This document shows positions 1 through 8,753 of a stretch of 41,296 bases of DNA, piece after piece; position 1 is the stretch's first letter; each line of letters begins with the position of its first letter. Origin of the DNA: Candidatus Aegiribacteria sp. (GTDB taxonomy: Bacteria > Fermentibacterota > Fermentibacteria > Fermentibacterales > JCC-6). The translations under genes and the position numbers were made by a program. The DNA is taken from positions 1 to 41,296 of the forward strand of contig JAUVLV010000023.1 of the NCBI GenBank assembly GCA_030600545.1, written 5' to 3'. Under the pieces are notes generated by a model. It had not been told where the DNA came from. It worked only from the letters and a program-made list of their open reading frames with translations, and ran no database searches.

Positions 1-510
1 AATGCTTTAAGAAAAGATCTTGTTGAAAGCATACGTCAGCTGCACGACTGGCAGGAGAGACTTAATAAGATACATAATATCCGCAAGGAGAAGAAACTCA
101 TAAAAACCGTTGACAGGTATCGTGGTTTCATTGAGGAGATGAGAGCTTTTCTATTACCCCTTCTTGATGAATTAGAAGAGAATATTAAAGAGGAGATGAG
201 TTTCAGCGATGAGGAGATCAGCGAGTTCAAGAAGGAAGTCCAGGAGGAAACGAAACTTGCCACGGAGGCACGGATAGCCTTTGAAAAAGCCAGGGATGCA
301 TCTGAGAAGGCTGAGGATAAGAAGATTGAGCCTGAAGAACTGAAGGTTCTCAAAGAAGCCTACAGCAAGGCCTGGAAAGCTTTCCGCCTCGAGAAGCACA
401 GGCTCGATGAAGCCTGCGGGGAACTTGAAAGTGAAGAAACGGACAAAGAAATCTTCAAGATAGAACTGAAGCGTATTCACATAGAGCGGCATTTCGTCGA
501 AGAGGTATAA
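1..510 (+). CDS. Coiled-coil protein, 5' partial
   Basis: The reading frame is open from base 1 to the stop at 508-510, so the gene begins upstream of the window; the first internal ATG (139) is unlikely to be the start because the upstream frame is also charged and helical. The visible 169 residues are dominated by Glu, Lys, Ala and Leu with heptad-like spacing, which predicts long coiled coils; there is no signal peptide or membrane segment in the visible part. The stop lies 5 bases before the MtfA-like gene, so the two are probably co-transcribed. I recognise no family. It could be the tail of a larger SMC-like or structural protein, but there is no ATPase motif here to support that. Confidence 0.75.
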   Translation, partial: NALRKDLVESIRQLHDWQERLNKIHNIRKEKKLIKTVDRYRGFIEEMRAFLLPLLDELEENIKEEMSFSDEEISEFKKEVQEETKLATEARIAFEKARDASEKAEDKKIEPEELKVLKEAYSKAWKAFRLEKHRLDEACGELESEETDKEIFKIELKRIHIERHFVEEV

Positions 511-515
511 ACTGT

Positions 516-1388
516 ATGGAGATCTTTCCACGCAGGAAGATCGAAACAAGGCTGGGATTAACATTTCTGGCCTGCCTTCTTTTCAGCCTTCCGTTTATAG
601 TTTCGCGCAGGGGTCTGATAGTTGTACCGTTTGTTTTCATAGTCGGTTTTGTCTATTACTTTGCTATTTACTATCCGAAGTACATGAAACGGAAAAGGAT
701 TTCTGAAAACCCTCTCAGCAGTGAGGACAGAGCCATATTGTCGGAATCTGTAACTTTCTACTACACGATGCCCGATGATAAAAAGCGGACCTACGAGGCT
801 GATATAGCGATATTCCTGGCGGAACATACAATCACGGGTGTGGACGATGTGGAAATAACCAGAAAAGTTGAACTGCTGGTTGCTGCAACAGCCATTCGTC
901 TCGTCTTCGGAAGACCGGAGTGGGAGTACAGGGATTTCGGTGAAATTCTAGTTTATCCGGGTGGTTTCAGAACCGATGGTTCATATTCCACCGATCTGAA
1001 AGGTAGTGATTCAGCGGCAGCGGGACTTGTTCATTCCTCGGGGAACGTAATTTTATCTCTTCCACATCTCCTTCGTGGATTTCAGCATGATAACGACGGG
1101 TACAATGTTGGATATCACGAATTCGCTCACGTGCTTGACGGATACCACCCCGATGGTATTCCCGATGAGCTTGCACTGGGAGCCTATCGACCCTGGATTG
1201 AAGTTATGCACAGGGAATTCGAGAAAGTTAATGATGGGAAATCCATGCTGCGTCAGTATGCAGGTACAAATCCAGCCGAATTCTTTGCCTGTTCTGTCGA
1301 AGCTTTTTTCGAAAAACCTGAAATGATGAAGCAGAAAGCCCCCGAACTTTACAAACAATTATCGGAATTTTTCAACCAGGATCCATAG
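516..1388 (+). CDS. mtfA: MtfA-family zinc metallopeptidase, membrane-anchored
   Basis: A 290-residue protein of peptidase family M90 (MtfA, formerly DUF980). The zinc motif HEFAH is at residues 201-205, followed by a conserved region with Asp, Gly and Tyr (LDGYHPDG) and a later Pro-Ala-Glu-Phe-Phe segment that resembles the third zinc-ligand region of the family. In E. coli MtfA binds the Mlc repressor and so affects glucose PTS expression; that partner is not implied here. Residues about 10-45 form one or two hydrophobic segments, so unlike soluble E. coli MtfA (about 265 residues) this copy is probably membrane-tethered. ATG at 516 follows AGAGG within the end of the preceding gene. Family call firm, role unknown. 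Confidence 0.85.
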   Translation: MEIFPRRKIETRLGLTFLACLLFSLPFIVSRRGLIVVPFVFIVGFVYYFAIYYPKYMKRKRISENPLSSEDRAILSESVTFYYTMPDDKKRTYEADIAIFLAEHTITGVDDVEITRKVELLVAATAIRLVFGRPEWEYRDFGEILVYPGGFRTDGSYSTDLKGSDSAAAGLVHSSGNVILSLPHLLRGFQHDNDGYNVGYHEFAHVLDGYHPDGIPDELALGAYRPWIEVMHREFEKVNDGKSMLRQYAGTNPAEFFACSVEAFFEKPEMMKQKAPELYKQLSEFFNQDP

Positions 1389-1441
1389 ATTATTTATTCA
1401 CGCACTTTTCGGGAGAATGTTCTGGATGTAGAGCACAGGTC

Positions 1442-1469
1442 TTGTCTCAATCTTTCCACAGGTTAATAT
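1442..1469 (+). promoter_or_regulatory. Candidate sigma70-like promoter for the REC-GGDEF gene
   Basis: TTGTCT (1442-1447) and TAATAT (1464-1469) are separated by 16 bases, placing a start near 1476 and a short leader before ATG 1497. A small palindrome TATTGT-CA-ACAATA begins inside the -10 region and could be an operator. Consensus match by eye only; the sigma preferences of this lineage are unknown. Confidence 0.35.
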
Positions 1470-1496
1470 TGTCAACAATAGTACCGATAGGATGTC

Positions 1497-2399
1497 ATGA
1501 AAATACTGATTGCGGATGATGACCCGATAAGCCGAAAAATCCTTTCGAAGGTTGTCACTGATATTGGGTACGAACCCGTTACCGTCAGCAACGGAAAAGA
1601 TGCTCTTGATAGAGTTAAACGAAAGGAATTTTCCGTTATTCTCCTTGATTGGATGATGCCGGGTATGGACGGTATTCAAGTCTGCCGGGAAATCCGGAAG
1701 TTCGATACCGAACATGTCTGCTACATCATTATCAACAGCGCACGGGAAGGATCGGACGACATCAGCAGGGCTCTCAGGGCCGGCGCAAACGACTACATTT
1801 CCAAGAAAACGAACTCAACCGAACTCAAGGCCAGAATATGTGTGGCTGTGAGAACCGCCCAGCTTGAGAAGAAGCTGATCGATCTCAATAATCGCCTCAA
1901 ATATCTTGTTAGAACCGACAGCCTTACCGGACTGTTAAACCATGCCGCCATTCTCAAAGAGCTTTCCATGGAGCTTGACAGGGGAAAAAGAGATAGCACT
2001 TCAACAAGCGTACTGATGCTGGATCTGGACAGATTCAAGGCGGTGAATGATACCTACGGTCATCAGACAGGCGACAAGGTTCTTATTAGCTTTGCAAAAC
2101 TTCTCAGTCAAAGCTGCAGATCGTTCGATAGAATTGGTCGCTATGGAGGTGAGGAATTCCTTATAGTTCTTCCAAGAACACAGAGGGAGGAGTCTGTCTC
2201 CATCGGCAACCGTATAAGGATGAGAACCGCAGCTCTTCAGATTGACAAAGAAATTGAAAATCTCAGGATTACCTGCAGTATCGGGTGTTGCACTACGGAA
2301 AAATCCGAGAAGCACGCATCCTCAATGGTTGCCGCGGCTGATTCCGCTCTTTTCAGGGCGAAGAAAGCAGGAAGAAATCAGGTAATTCCCTGCAAGTAA
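1497..2399 (+). CDS. Response regulator diguanylate cyclase (REC-GGDEF)
   Basis: A 300-residue cytoplasmic protein. Residues 1-120 form a receiver domain with the acidic cluster D7-D9, phospho-acceptor D51 (in LLDWMMPG), conserved S82 and a Lys near 104. After a short helical linker, residues about 135-298 are a GGDEF domain with LDLDRFKAVND, the active motif GGEEF at 217-221 and a product-inhibition I-site RSFD (208-211) five residues before it, as in PleD. It should therefore make cyclic di-GMP from two GTP when dimerised by phosphorylation, with feedback inhibition. No histidine kinase, PilZ or EAL gene lies nearby, so its input and target are elsewhere. It is monocistronic, convergent with pyrE and only 9 bases from it. 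Confidence 0.93.
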   Translation: MKILIADDDPISRKILSKVVTDIGYEPVTVSNGKDALDRVKRKEFSVILLDWMMPGMDGIQVCREIRKFDTEHVCYIIINSAREGSDDISRALRAGANDYISKKTNSTELKARICVAVRTAQLEKKLIDLNNRLKYLVRTDSLTGLLNHAAILKELSMELDRGKRDSTSTSVLMLDLDRFKAVNDTYGHQTGDKVLISFAKLLSQSCRSFDRIGRYGGEEFLIVLPRTQREESVSIGNRIRMRTAALQIDKEIENLRITCSIGCCTTEKSEKHASSMVAAADSALFRAKKAGRNQVIPCK

Positions 2400-2408
2400 T
2401 CTTAATCA

Positions 2409-2993
2409 CTATTTACCGGATGAACCCGGTATCGTTATCGGAATGCCCTCTCTGCACAGGGGACATTCTTCACTGTTCCAGCTTATTGCTTCCACGCTTA
2501 GAAGAGATCTGTAGGGCACATCGAGTTTCAGCTTTCCCGCGGTTCTATCTACGACCAGACCTACCTGCAGGACTTCCGCTCCGGATGCGTTCAGGGCATC
2601 GATAGATTCAACTATGCTGCCTCCTGTAGTACATATGTCTTCCACAAGAAGAATTCTGCTGCCCTTTACAATATCCCTGAACCCCGATCTTACAGACATC
2701 TTTGTTTCACCGTCTCTCTGAAGGAAAGCAAAACTTCTGCCCATATGAAGGGCAGTGGCGAATCCAAAAACTACAGCTCCATATGCAGGTGCGCATACAA
2801 GATCAATATTTTCTCTGATATCATCCATCTTCGCAGCCATCATCCTGCCCAGTTCGTCCACAAAACGCGGTTCCTGAACTATTCGGATTTTCTCGAAGTA
2901 TTGCTTTCCGTGGCGGCCCGATGTGTATCTGAAATGTCCTTCGAGCAAGGCATCACATGATTTTAATATCTCGATTACTCTTTTTTCACTCAC
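2409..2993 (-). CDS. pyrE: Orotate phosphoribosyltransferase
   Basis: PyrE transfers the phosphoribosyl group of PRPP to orotate, giving OMP in pyrimidine synthesis. The 194-residue protein has the PRPP loop RILLVEDICTTGGS at about 113-126 and the basic catalytic-loop region LQRDGETKMS near 91-100. The C-terminal segment has CPLCREG, a Cys pair seen in the Thermus-type PyrE subfamily rather than the E. coli type. GTG at 2993 is chosen because GGAG lies 5 bases upstream on the minus strand. It is a lone biosynthetic gene here, convergent with the cyclase gene and about 80 bases upstream of the next minus-strand gene's end. Confidence 0.93.
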   Translation of the reverse strand: MSEKRVIEILKSCDALLEGHFRYTSGRHGKQYFEKIRIVQEPRFVDELGRMMAAKMDDIRENIDLVCAPAYGAVVFGFATALHMGRSFAFLQRDGETKMSVRSGFRDIVKGSRILLVEDICTTGGSIVESIDALNASGAEVLQVGLVVDRTAGKLKLDVPYRSLLSVEAISWNSEECPLCREGIPITIPGSSGK

Positions 2994-3073
2994 TTTTACT
3001 CCAGCTCCCTAAAGTGTTATCTCACCCACCGTTAATTTGAACATCAATGTCTACCAGGAGTTTCTATACGGGA

Positions 3074-4348
3074 TCAACGGGAGAAATTGAACGGGTAAGT
3101 TACCGGAAGAGATCCTTCATCTGCGTCAACAGCCCCGAACCTCCATGTTCCCACTGCTGAGGCAAGCTCAAGGTCGAAAGTTGGATTGAATGTTGTTGAA
3201 TCAAGGATGGAAACGTCAGATACTCTGCCGCTTGGTTCGATTATCATTTCGATCAGAATTGTTCCTGAAAGCAGAGGGTCGGATCTGAGATGCTTGTTAT
3301 ATATCCAGGCTACTGCACTTTCCTTGGATACAAGAACCTCTCTTACTTCACCCGAGGTTCTTGAACTGTATGTAGATCCCGAATCTGTCTGGAGTACGTT
3401 TTCCGCATCCATGTTCACGTCAGAAAAAACCATTCTTGCCTGGTTCTCGGATGATATCTCGATTGTACTTCCGGTATTCTGGAATCTGGTAAGATCACGG
3501 AGCAGTTCCTGACCTGAATTGGCTTCTTCGAAATCTTCTGAATCCGAAGAGAGTGGGCCGATGTTTCCCAGGGCCCTCATCTGTTCGCCGCCGTGAAGAA
3601 GGACATTAAGCTGTTCGATGGTCATGGTTCCCGAATTCAGTGAACTTATAGTGATTGATGTATCCGGTGAGATGACATCAGAGTTGAAGTTCGTTCCGGA
3701 TTCTGCAGCGATCTCAAGAGAGGATTCAGCCTGCGAGTTGTTTACCGGTTCAATTATCGGGTCGCTTCCGCCTGCCGATGCTAAATCAAACAGGGCGACT
3801 TCTGTGGTCGATGAAACGGGCGTCATCTGATAAATCATAGTGTGAAGCTGTCCGGGAAGGGTAGTACAGGATTGTACATCGGTTTCGTATCCATCCGCCA
3901 TTATGGTGAAGCTGTATGTCTGGCCGCTCAGGAGATTGTCCTGAATGTAGGGGGCCGAACCGACGTAGTTACCGTTCATAAAAATAAGAGCACCCTCAGG
4001 TTCCCCCTGCACGAGTACAGAAGCCATGTTTTCCTGTCTGACATTATCGAGCAGTCTTCTAAGCTGAGGGTTTTCCCAGGGTCCCAGATCATAGTAGGGG
4101 TCAAGCTGCAGCAGGCTGTAAAATGAAGATTCGGTTTTTGCGGGTTCACCTATACCGAAATAGGCAGCTCCCAGCCTGTGGTAAGTCCTTATCTCATCAT
4201 CCAGAGATAAGTTTCCACCTGCAAGAAGAGCTTCCAGCGCGGTTATGCTGCCGTTCATATCCCCCCTGAGATACAGCTCGATTGCCTCATCCAATGTGGA
4301 AACCTGACTGATAAGGGATATTAACAAACACAATAATACATTAATCAC
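3074..4348 (-). CDS. TPR/PEGA protein with TonB-like C-terminal domain
   Basis: About 424 residues. The GTG at 4348 is preferred over an in-frame ATG 39 bases upstream because AAGGAGG sits 5-6 bases before it and the product then begins directly with a hydrophobic signal/anchor segment. Next come TPR-like helices (to about residue 90), a PEGA domain near 110-160 (GALIFMNGNYVGSAPY pattern), a long low-complexity Ser/Thr/Asn linker, and a C-terminal TonB/AgmX-PglI type domain (TILIEMIIEPSGRVSDVSIL, then WRFGAV near the end). The parts suggest a periplasmic protein anchored at the inner membrane and touching peptidoglycan or outer-membrane partners. No ExbB or ExbD gene is in view, so energy transduction is not shown. 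Divergent from the lipoprotein gene at 4484. Confidence 0.8.
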   Translation of the reverse strand: MINVLLCLLISLISQVSTLDEAIELYLRGDMNGSITALEALLAGGNLSLDDEIRTYHRLGAAYFGIGEPAKTESSFYSLLQLDPYYDLGPWENPQLRRLLDNVRQENMASVLVQGEPEGALIFMNGNYVGSAPYIQDNLLSGQTYSFTIMADGYETDVQSCTTLPGQLHTMIYQMTPVSSTTEVALFDLASAGGSDPIIEPVNNSQAESSLEIAAESGTNFNSDVISPDTSITISSLNSGTMTIEQLNVLLHGGEQMRALGNIGPLSSDSEDFEEANSGQELLRDLTRFQNTGSTIEISSENQARMVFSDVNMDAENVLQTDSGSTYSSRTSGEVREVLVSKESAVAWIYNKHLRSDPLLSGTILIEMIIEPSGRVSDVSILDSTTFNPTFDLELASAVGTWRFGAVDADEGSLPVTYPFNFSR

Positions 4349-4440
4349 TAAACCCTCCTTCATAAAAAATGAAGCAGAAAAAGACAATCGTCAACCGATA
4401 TCTTGCAAGCTTGACGAAGAGCCTTTCAGGAACAATTTTT

Positions 4441-4464
4441 CATATGTGGTGTTAATACCATATG
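4441..4464 (+). promoter_or_regulatory. Small hairpin before the lipoprotein RBS
   Basis: TGGT (4447-4450) and ACCA (4457-4460) pair around the 6-base loop GTTAAT, extended outward by two A:T pairs and two G:T wobbles to about 8 bp. It ends 4 bases before the Shine-Dalgarno GGAGG (4469-4473) of the gene at 4484, so it may affect translation or be an operator in this divergent spacer (4349-4483). Confidence 0.25.
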
Positions 4465-4483
4465 AATCGGAGGTGCATATCAA

Positions 4484-5071
4484 GTGAATCATATAAAAAG
4501 AAGTGCAAAACCAAGAATTAAACGAACAAACACATTCATTGTATCTGTTGTTATTACAGCTGTTATCGTATCGGGGTGCTGGAATCCGTTTTCTCCTGAT
4601 ACTGGAGATAAACCTCCACCCCCCCAGTACCACAATCCAGTTGACAGCGCTTACAAAGTTCTCGAAAATCTTGAATACGCATACATCAGCCGTGATATAG
4701 GTCATTATCTTAATTGTTTCAGGGACGATTTCGAGTTTCATCTTCTTGAGGTAGACTGGAATGATTACAATGATGACGGTATACTCGATAAGTACTGGGG
4801 GCTGGATCAGGAGGAGGCGTTCCATATCCTCATGTTCAATAATGTATCTTCCATCGATCTCACCCTTGACGGAATCCAGCAGAGTCCCTGGACAGGCGAC
4901 CCCACCGGCCAGTCTTATCAGCTGCCACGCACCTTCGATCTGAAGGTTTATACTGACGAAGCTCAATCAAGCGGTTTCAGGGCATCAGGTTCCGCTCTTT
5001 TCATCTGCCGCCCGGATACCAATACAGGCGAATGGTATATCTGGCAGTGGTGGGACCAGTCCGATACATAA
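4484..5071 (+). CDS. NTF2-like lipoprotein with calcium-loop motif
   Basis: A 195-residue exported lipoprotein: a long basic N-terminus, hydrophobic residues 18-30, and lipobox VSGC with acylated C32 followed by WNPFSP and a Pro-rich stretch. The rest looks like a small alpha/beta cone fold of NTF2/SnoaL type: an N-terminal helix NPVDSAYKVLENLEYAY, a Phe-rich first strand, and a C-terminal WYIWQWWDQ strand. A DYNDDGILD segment resembles an EF-hand or thrombospondin-3 calcium loop. GTG 4484 has GGAGG 10 bases upstream. It heads a plus-strand block of exported proteins. Specific function unknown; NTF2-like folds are used both as enzymes and as binding domains. Confidence 0.75.
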   Translation: MNHIKRSAKPRIKRTNTFIVSVVITAVIVSGCWNPFSPDTGDKPPPPQYHNPVDSAYKVLENLEYAYISRDIGHYLNCFRDDFEFHLLEVDWNDYNDDGILDKYWGLDQEEAFHILMFNNVSSIDLTLDGIQQSPWTGDPTGQSYQLPRTFDLKVYTDEAQSSGFRASGSALFICRPDTNTGEWYIWQWWDQSDT

Positions 5072-5095
5072 ACATAAAACTGATTACACTCTGCA

Positions 5096-6964
5096 GTGAA
5101 TTTTAGTCTGGTGTTTTTCAGTCTTGTACTGACAGCATTTGGTTCATCTCAGGATGATACAGGAGCGTGGTGGGTATTCTTTAACAACAGAGGCCCCGAT
5201 GTCGAAAGCAGGCTTGAAGCTGAAACTATCGAACTGCATGATTCCCCATCTTACGAAAGACGGATTTCCGTCGGTTTGTTTACAGCAGATGAACTGGACC
5301 TTGAACCATGGTCCGGATATGTTGAACAGGTAGCCACCGCAGCCGTATGCCGAAGTATCAGAACCGAATCAAAATTCCTTAATGCAGTGAGTATAAATGC
5401 AGCAGGCGGCAGCCTAGAAGAAATTCTTGCGCTACCTTTCGTTGATCATGTACAGCCGGTATCCTCCAGTACTTTCCGAATGCCTGAATTTCATGAGTAT
5501 ACAGGTAATTCCGTGGGAGTGACCGCATTACAGCTCGAGCAGATCGAACTTGATGAACTTCACAGCCGCGGCTGGACAGGAGAAGGAGTCATCATAGGTG
5601 TTCTGGATTCAGGTTTCAATCTGGTACATGCTGTTTTTCAGGATATTGACGTTATTAAAATGTACGATTTTGTAGACGATGACACTGATCCGTCACAGCA
5701 GCCCGATGATCCTCCCGGACAGTCTGATCATGGTTCTGCTGTTCTGTCGATCCTCGGAGGGTATGTTAAGGATGCTTTCTGCGGTGGTGTTCCCGACGCA
5801 TCGTTTATTCTTGCGAAAACCGAAGATATCAGTAGTGAATACCAGGCAGAGGAGGATTACTGGGTTCAGGGTCTTGAATGGATTGAACTCAGCGGCGGTG
5901 AACTTGTAAACAGTTCCCTTGCCTATATAGACTGGTACACCTACTCAGACCTTGATGGAAATACCGCAGTGACTACCGTAGCAGCGGATGCTGCGGCTTC
6001 AAGGGGAATGATGGTTTTCAATTCTATCGGAAATTCGGGTCCCGAGTCCGGATCTCTTCTTGCGCCGTCAGACGGCGATTCAGTATTCGCGGTAGGAGCC
6101 GTTGATGTTGTTGGGAATGTCACACAGTTCTCTTCCAGAGGACCCACTTACGATGGGCGAATAAAGCCGGATGCGTGTGCCCTGGGGCAGAACGTCAGCC
6201 TTGCATTTGCGGGTACTTCAGAATACTCCCAAGGGAATGGTACTTCTTTTGCGGCACCCCTGGTGTCCTCCTCAGCCGGGGCTTTGTACGGTGCGCATCC
6301 TGAGTGGTCACTGATTGAGATTATGGAAATCCTTCGATTGACTTCCTCTCAGAACGAATCTCCGAATAACAGCACAGGATACGGTATCATTAACGCATAT
6401 GCGGCTTTGAAATATCATTCTGTAACAGGATCAGTAAGATACAGTCTCTCCGGTGAGTATATCCCGGAATATCCACTTGTTCTGATCATGGGTGATTCCA
6501 CGTACCTGATCGAGACGAATCGGTCGGGATGGTTCGCATTCTGTCCGGGTGAGCTTGGTGAATATTTTATTAACGATGGTGGAGGAGACGGTTCGATAAT
6601 ACCTGTAACCGGAATCCTCGGAGCTGAAGGGGTGGAAATAGAGGTTTTTGTTGATCAGATGCCTGCTACAGCTGCTCCCTCTGCTTATCCCAACCCTTCA
6701 ACCGACGGTATTTACGTTGGATTTGATATAATAACCGGCCCGGTAGATATAGAGTTGACCATATTCGATCTTACGGGAAAGATGATTTATAAGTCGGTAA
6801 GAAGGAGGGTTGGCCCCGGTTCATTCAGAGCGCCGCTTTCCGGAGAGGCGTTCTACTGGAATGGAATATGCGGTGATGGCAATCCTGCGGCATCCGGTAT
6901 ATATATTGTCAAACTAAGAACAGGTGATGATATGTATTTGCTGAAATGTTCTCTGGTTAGGTAA
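5096..6964 (+). CDS. Secreted subtilisin-like serine protease with C-terminal sorting-type domain
   Basis: A 622-residue S8 peptidase with signal peptide (about 1-18), a pro-region to about 150, and a catalytic domain with D171 (IGVLDSGF), H212 (SDHGSAVL) and S384 (GNGTSFAAPL); the oxyanion Asn is in NSIGNSG. Residues about 430-520 look like a carboxypeptidase-regulatory or Ig-like module. The end (about 530-622) holds AYPNPSTDGIYVGF and NPAASGIYIVKLRTG, the pattern of FlgD-Ig or Por-secretion type A domains, pointing to cell-surface delivery. GTG 5096 lacks a clear Shine-Dalgarno but starts exactly at the signal peptide, 24 bases after the lipoprotein stop. Type IX secretion is possible but no component of it is in the window. 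Confidence 0.92.
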   Translation: MNFSLVFFSLVLTAFGSSQDDTGAWWVFFNNRGPDVESRLEAETIELHDSPSYERRISVGLFTADELDLEPWSGYVEQVATAAVCRSIRTESKFLNAVSINAAGGSLEEILALPFVDHVQPVSSSTFRMPEFHEYTGNSVGVTALQLEQIELDELHSRGWTGEGVIIGVLDSGFNLVHAVFQDIDVIKMYDFVDDDTDPSQQPDDPPGQSDHGSAVLSILGGYVKDAFCGGVPDASFILAKTEDISSEYQAEEDYWVQGLEWIELSGGELVNSSLAYIDWYTYSDLDGNTAVTTVAADAAASRGMMVFNSIGNSGPESGSLLAPSDGDSVFAVGAVDVVGNVTQFSSRGPTYDGRIKPDACALGQNVSLAFAGTSEYSQGNGTSFAAPLVSSSAGALYGAHPEWSLIEIMEILRLTSSQNESPNNSTGYGIINAYAALKYHSVTGSVRYSLSGEYIPEYPLVLIMGDSTYLIETNRSGWFAFCPGELGEYFINDGGGDGSIIPVTGILGAEGVEIEVFVDQMPATAAPSAYPNPSTDGIYVGFDIITGPVDIELTIFDLTGKMIYKSVRRRVGPGSFRAPLSGEAFYWNGICGDGNPAASGIYIVKLRTGDDMYLLKCSLVR

Positions 6965-6992
6965 TTCAATTACATTTGGAATAACTTTTGAT

Positions 6993-7022
6993 TTGACACT
7001 AGTTAATAATTAACAAGGGAGG
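6993..7022 (+). promoter_or_regulatory. Palindrome and RBS before the barrel gene
   Basis: The 64-base gap after the protease gene holds TTGACA (6993-6998), the perfect palindrome GTTAAT-A-ATTAAC (7002-7014) and a strong GGGAGG (7017-7022) before ATG 7029. The palindrome is operator-like. TTGACA has no -10 at a usual distance, so I do not call a promoter. Confidence 0.25.
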
Positions 7023-7028
7023 AAATTT

Positions 7029-8732
7029 ATGAAAATGTTGGCTTTGCTGGTGTTGGTGATCAGTGCGGTCACCTTCGCTCAGCCACAAACATTCAGATCG
7101 ATGTCTACAGGCGGAATGATCCTTGATGACCTTGATCAGTGGTACTCAGGGATGCTGTTTCTGCAGCCGGTGCCTGACAGGCTGCTGGAGATTGAAGGCA
7201 TAAGGGTTTATTCAGGGCTTTCTAACCTTTCAACAGGTACCGACATGGTATTTGAAGAAACTGACAGTACGCGGGGAGGTTTCCTGATTGGCGGAAGCTA
7301 CGCGCCGTCAGGTTCGCCATTCGGGCTGGGGATTCTTACGGAATTCATGAAGGACCGGTTTTATGAAGACTTGTCTCTCCTGGGTCCCGGAGGCACACCA
7401 TACATTACAGCACAGGGATCCATTGAGGGAACCTGGTCTGAATATATCGATACAAACGGCGACGGAACGCTTGATTCAAGACATACCGTTCATGAAACAG
7501 CCGAAGCAAGAACCGATTCATCATTGACTTCAACAGGTGTCTACGGAGCCTATGCCGTGAATGAGTCACTGAGATTCGGTCTTGGCGTGTCCTATATGAC
7601 AAACAGTATTGAAATGCTGGATGAGGATGATAACAGATCCATCGCGATTACCGATTCTAATCTTGTAACCGGTGTTGAGACATATACCATGAATTCTATT
7701 GGAGAAGGCTCTTTTAAGGATGACAGAAATGGCCTTGAAATATCCGTGTCGGCCACAGGGGCGGCAACAGACAAGATGGATATAGGAGGGATGTTCATGT
7801 TTTCATCCCTTTCATCGGACATTTCTTACCAGTCTGAGCTTTCCGGAACAGAGAATTTCCTTCCAGGACAGAGCGGTGTATACGATTACGCAACATGGAG
7901 CGAGTCGGAAAATTACTCGGTTTCACCCGGAGGAAACAAATTCGGCGGCGGACTGGATATGGAACTAAGGCTTGATGAGAAATGGACCCTGGAAGCTTCA
8001 GGAGGATATTACACTACCAGCCTGAACGGAAGCTCCGACCAGTATTCCAGTAGTAACGATGCGTCTTACATTGTCACTATCGGATCCTTCATCGATTCCA
8101 CGATCACCGATATGAATGGTTCCGGCGAAACCGAGATTGATGTCAGTAATGATCTTTTTGCTGCTGGGACCAAGCTGACACTTGACTCCTCTGAGAAATT
8201 CACCATCAGCATGGGCGCGGTGTTTTCGATGTACGATAACAGTGGTACGGTCTGGATCGAATCCAGCAATAGTGAAGTTGAGACACACTCCGATGGAGAC
8301 GATGAGTTCGCCGACCCCGATGATTATATTTCTACCTCAACATGGACACAGACGGAGGAAACCATTTCGACAGTTAATACCAAAAGGATATCCATTCCTG
8401 TTGGACTGGAGTTCGAAGTGTTGACAAAAGTCTACGCAAGGCTGGGAGCAAGCCCTGCATTCGTGTGGGAGACGGAAAACGAAACAACATCACTTATTGA
8501 GGCATCACCTGTTGTCGTTCATACCGTATACGGTGATGGTAACGAACAGCAGTCCGTTGAAAGTCCGTACGATACTGTGGATGGTACACTTGTTGAAACC
8601 GACGAGACATATACGGATATACCCTACTCCTACGGAGTTGGATACATGCCTAACGAATATATACAGATCGATTTGATGGGTCTTGGAGACAATTTTGATC
8701 AATGGCGTCTCTCAGCGACTCTGTCATTTTAA
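7029..8732 (+). CDS. Outer-membrane beta-barrel protein
   Basis: A 567-residue exported protein with signal peptide (residues 1-18, cleavage after TFAQ likely) and a Ser/Thr/Gly/Asp-rich sequence full of alternating hydrophobic/polar strands, ending WRLSATLSF with the terminal Phe usual for BAM-assembled barrels. Two strands near 265-350 (SPGGNKFGGGLDMELRL, WTLEASGGYY) look like transmembrane hairpins. A DTNGDGTLDS motif near 145 is a calcium-loop-like insertion. Strong Shine-Dalgarno GGGAGG upstream. It sits between the protease and an Ig-like lipoprotein, with 21 bases to the latter, so they are probably co-expressed. The closest style is the OmpP1/FadL or generic PorV-like barrels of FCB bacteria; cargo unknown. 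Confidence 0.75.
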   Translation: MKMLALLVLVISAVTFAQPQTFRSMSTGGMILDDLDQWYSGMLFLQPVPDRLLEIEGIRVYSGLSNLSTGTDMVFEETDSTRGGFLIGGSYAPSGSPFGLGILTEFMKDRFYEDLSLLGPGGTPYITAQGSIEGTWSEYIDTNGDGTLDSRHTVHETAEARTDSSLTSTGVYGAYAVNESLRFGLGVSYMTNSIEMLDEDDNRSIAITDSNLVTGVETYTMNSIGEGSFKDDRNGLEISVSATGAATDKMDIGGMFMFSSLSSDISYQSELSGTENFLPGQSGVYDYATWSESENYSVSPGGNKFGGGLDMELRLDEKWTLEASGGYYTTSLNGSSDQYSSSNDASYIVTIGSFIDSTITDMNGSGETEIDVSNDLFAAGTKLTLDSSEKFTISMGAVFSMYDNSGTVWIESSNSEVETHSDGDDEFADPDDYISTSTWTQTEETISTVNTKRISIPVGLEFEVLTKVYARLGASPAFVWETENETTSLIEASPVVVHTVYGDGNEQQSVESPYDTVDGTLVETDETYTDIPYSYGVGYMPNEYIQIDLMGLGDNFDQWRLSATLSF

Positions 8733-8753
8733 CAGATTGAAGAGGGATATACA

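Noticed and set aside
4391-4966. Minus-strand frame of 191 codons
   Set aside because: Antisense to the NTF2-like lipoprotein gene; no signal, RBS or domain.
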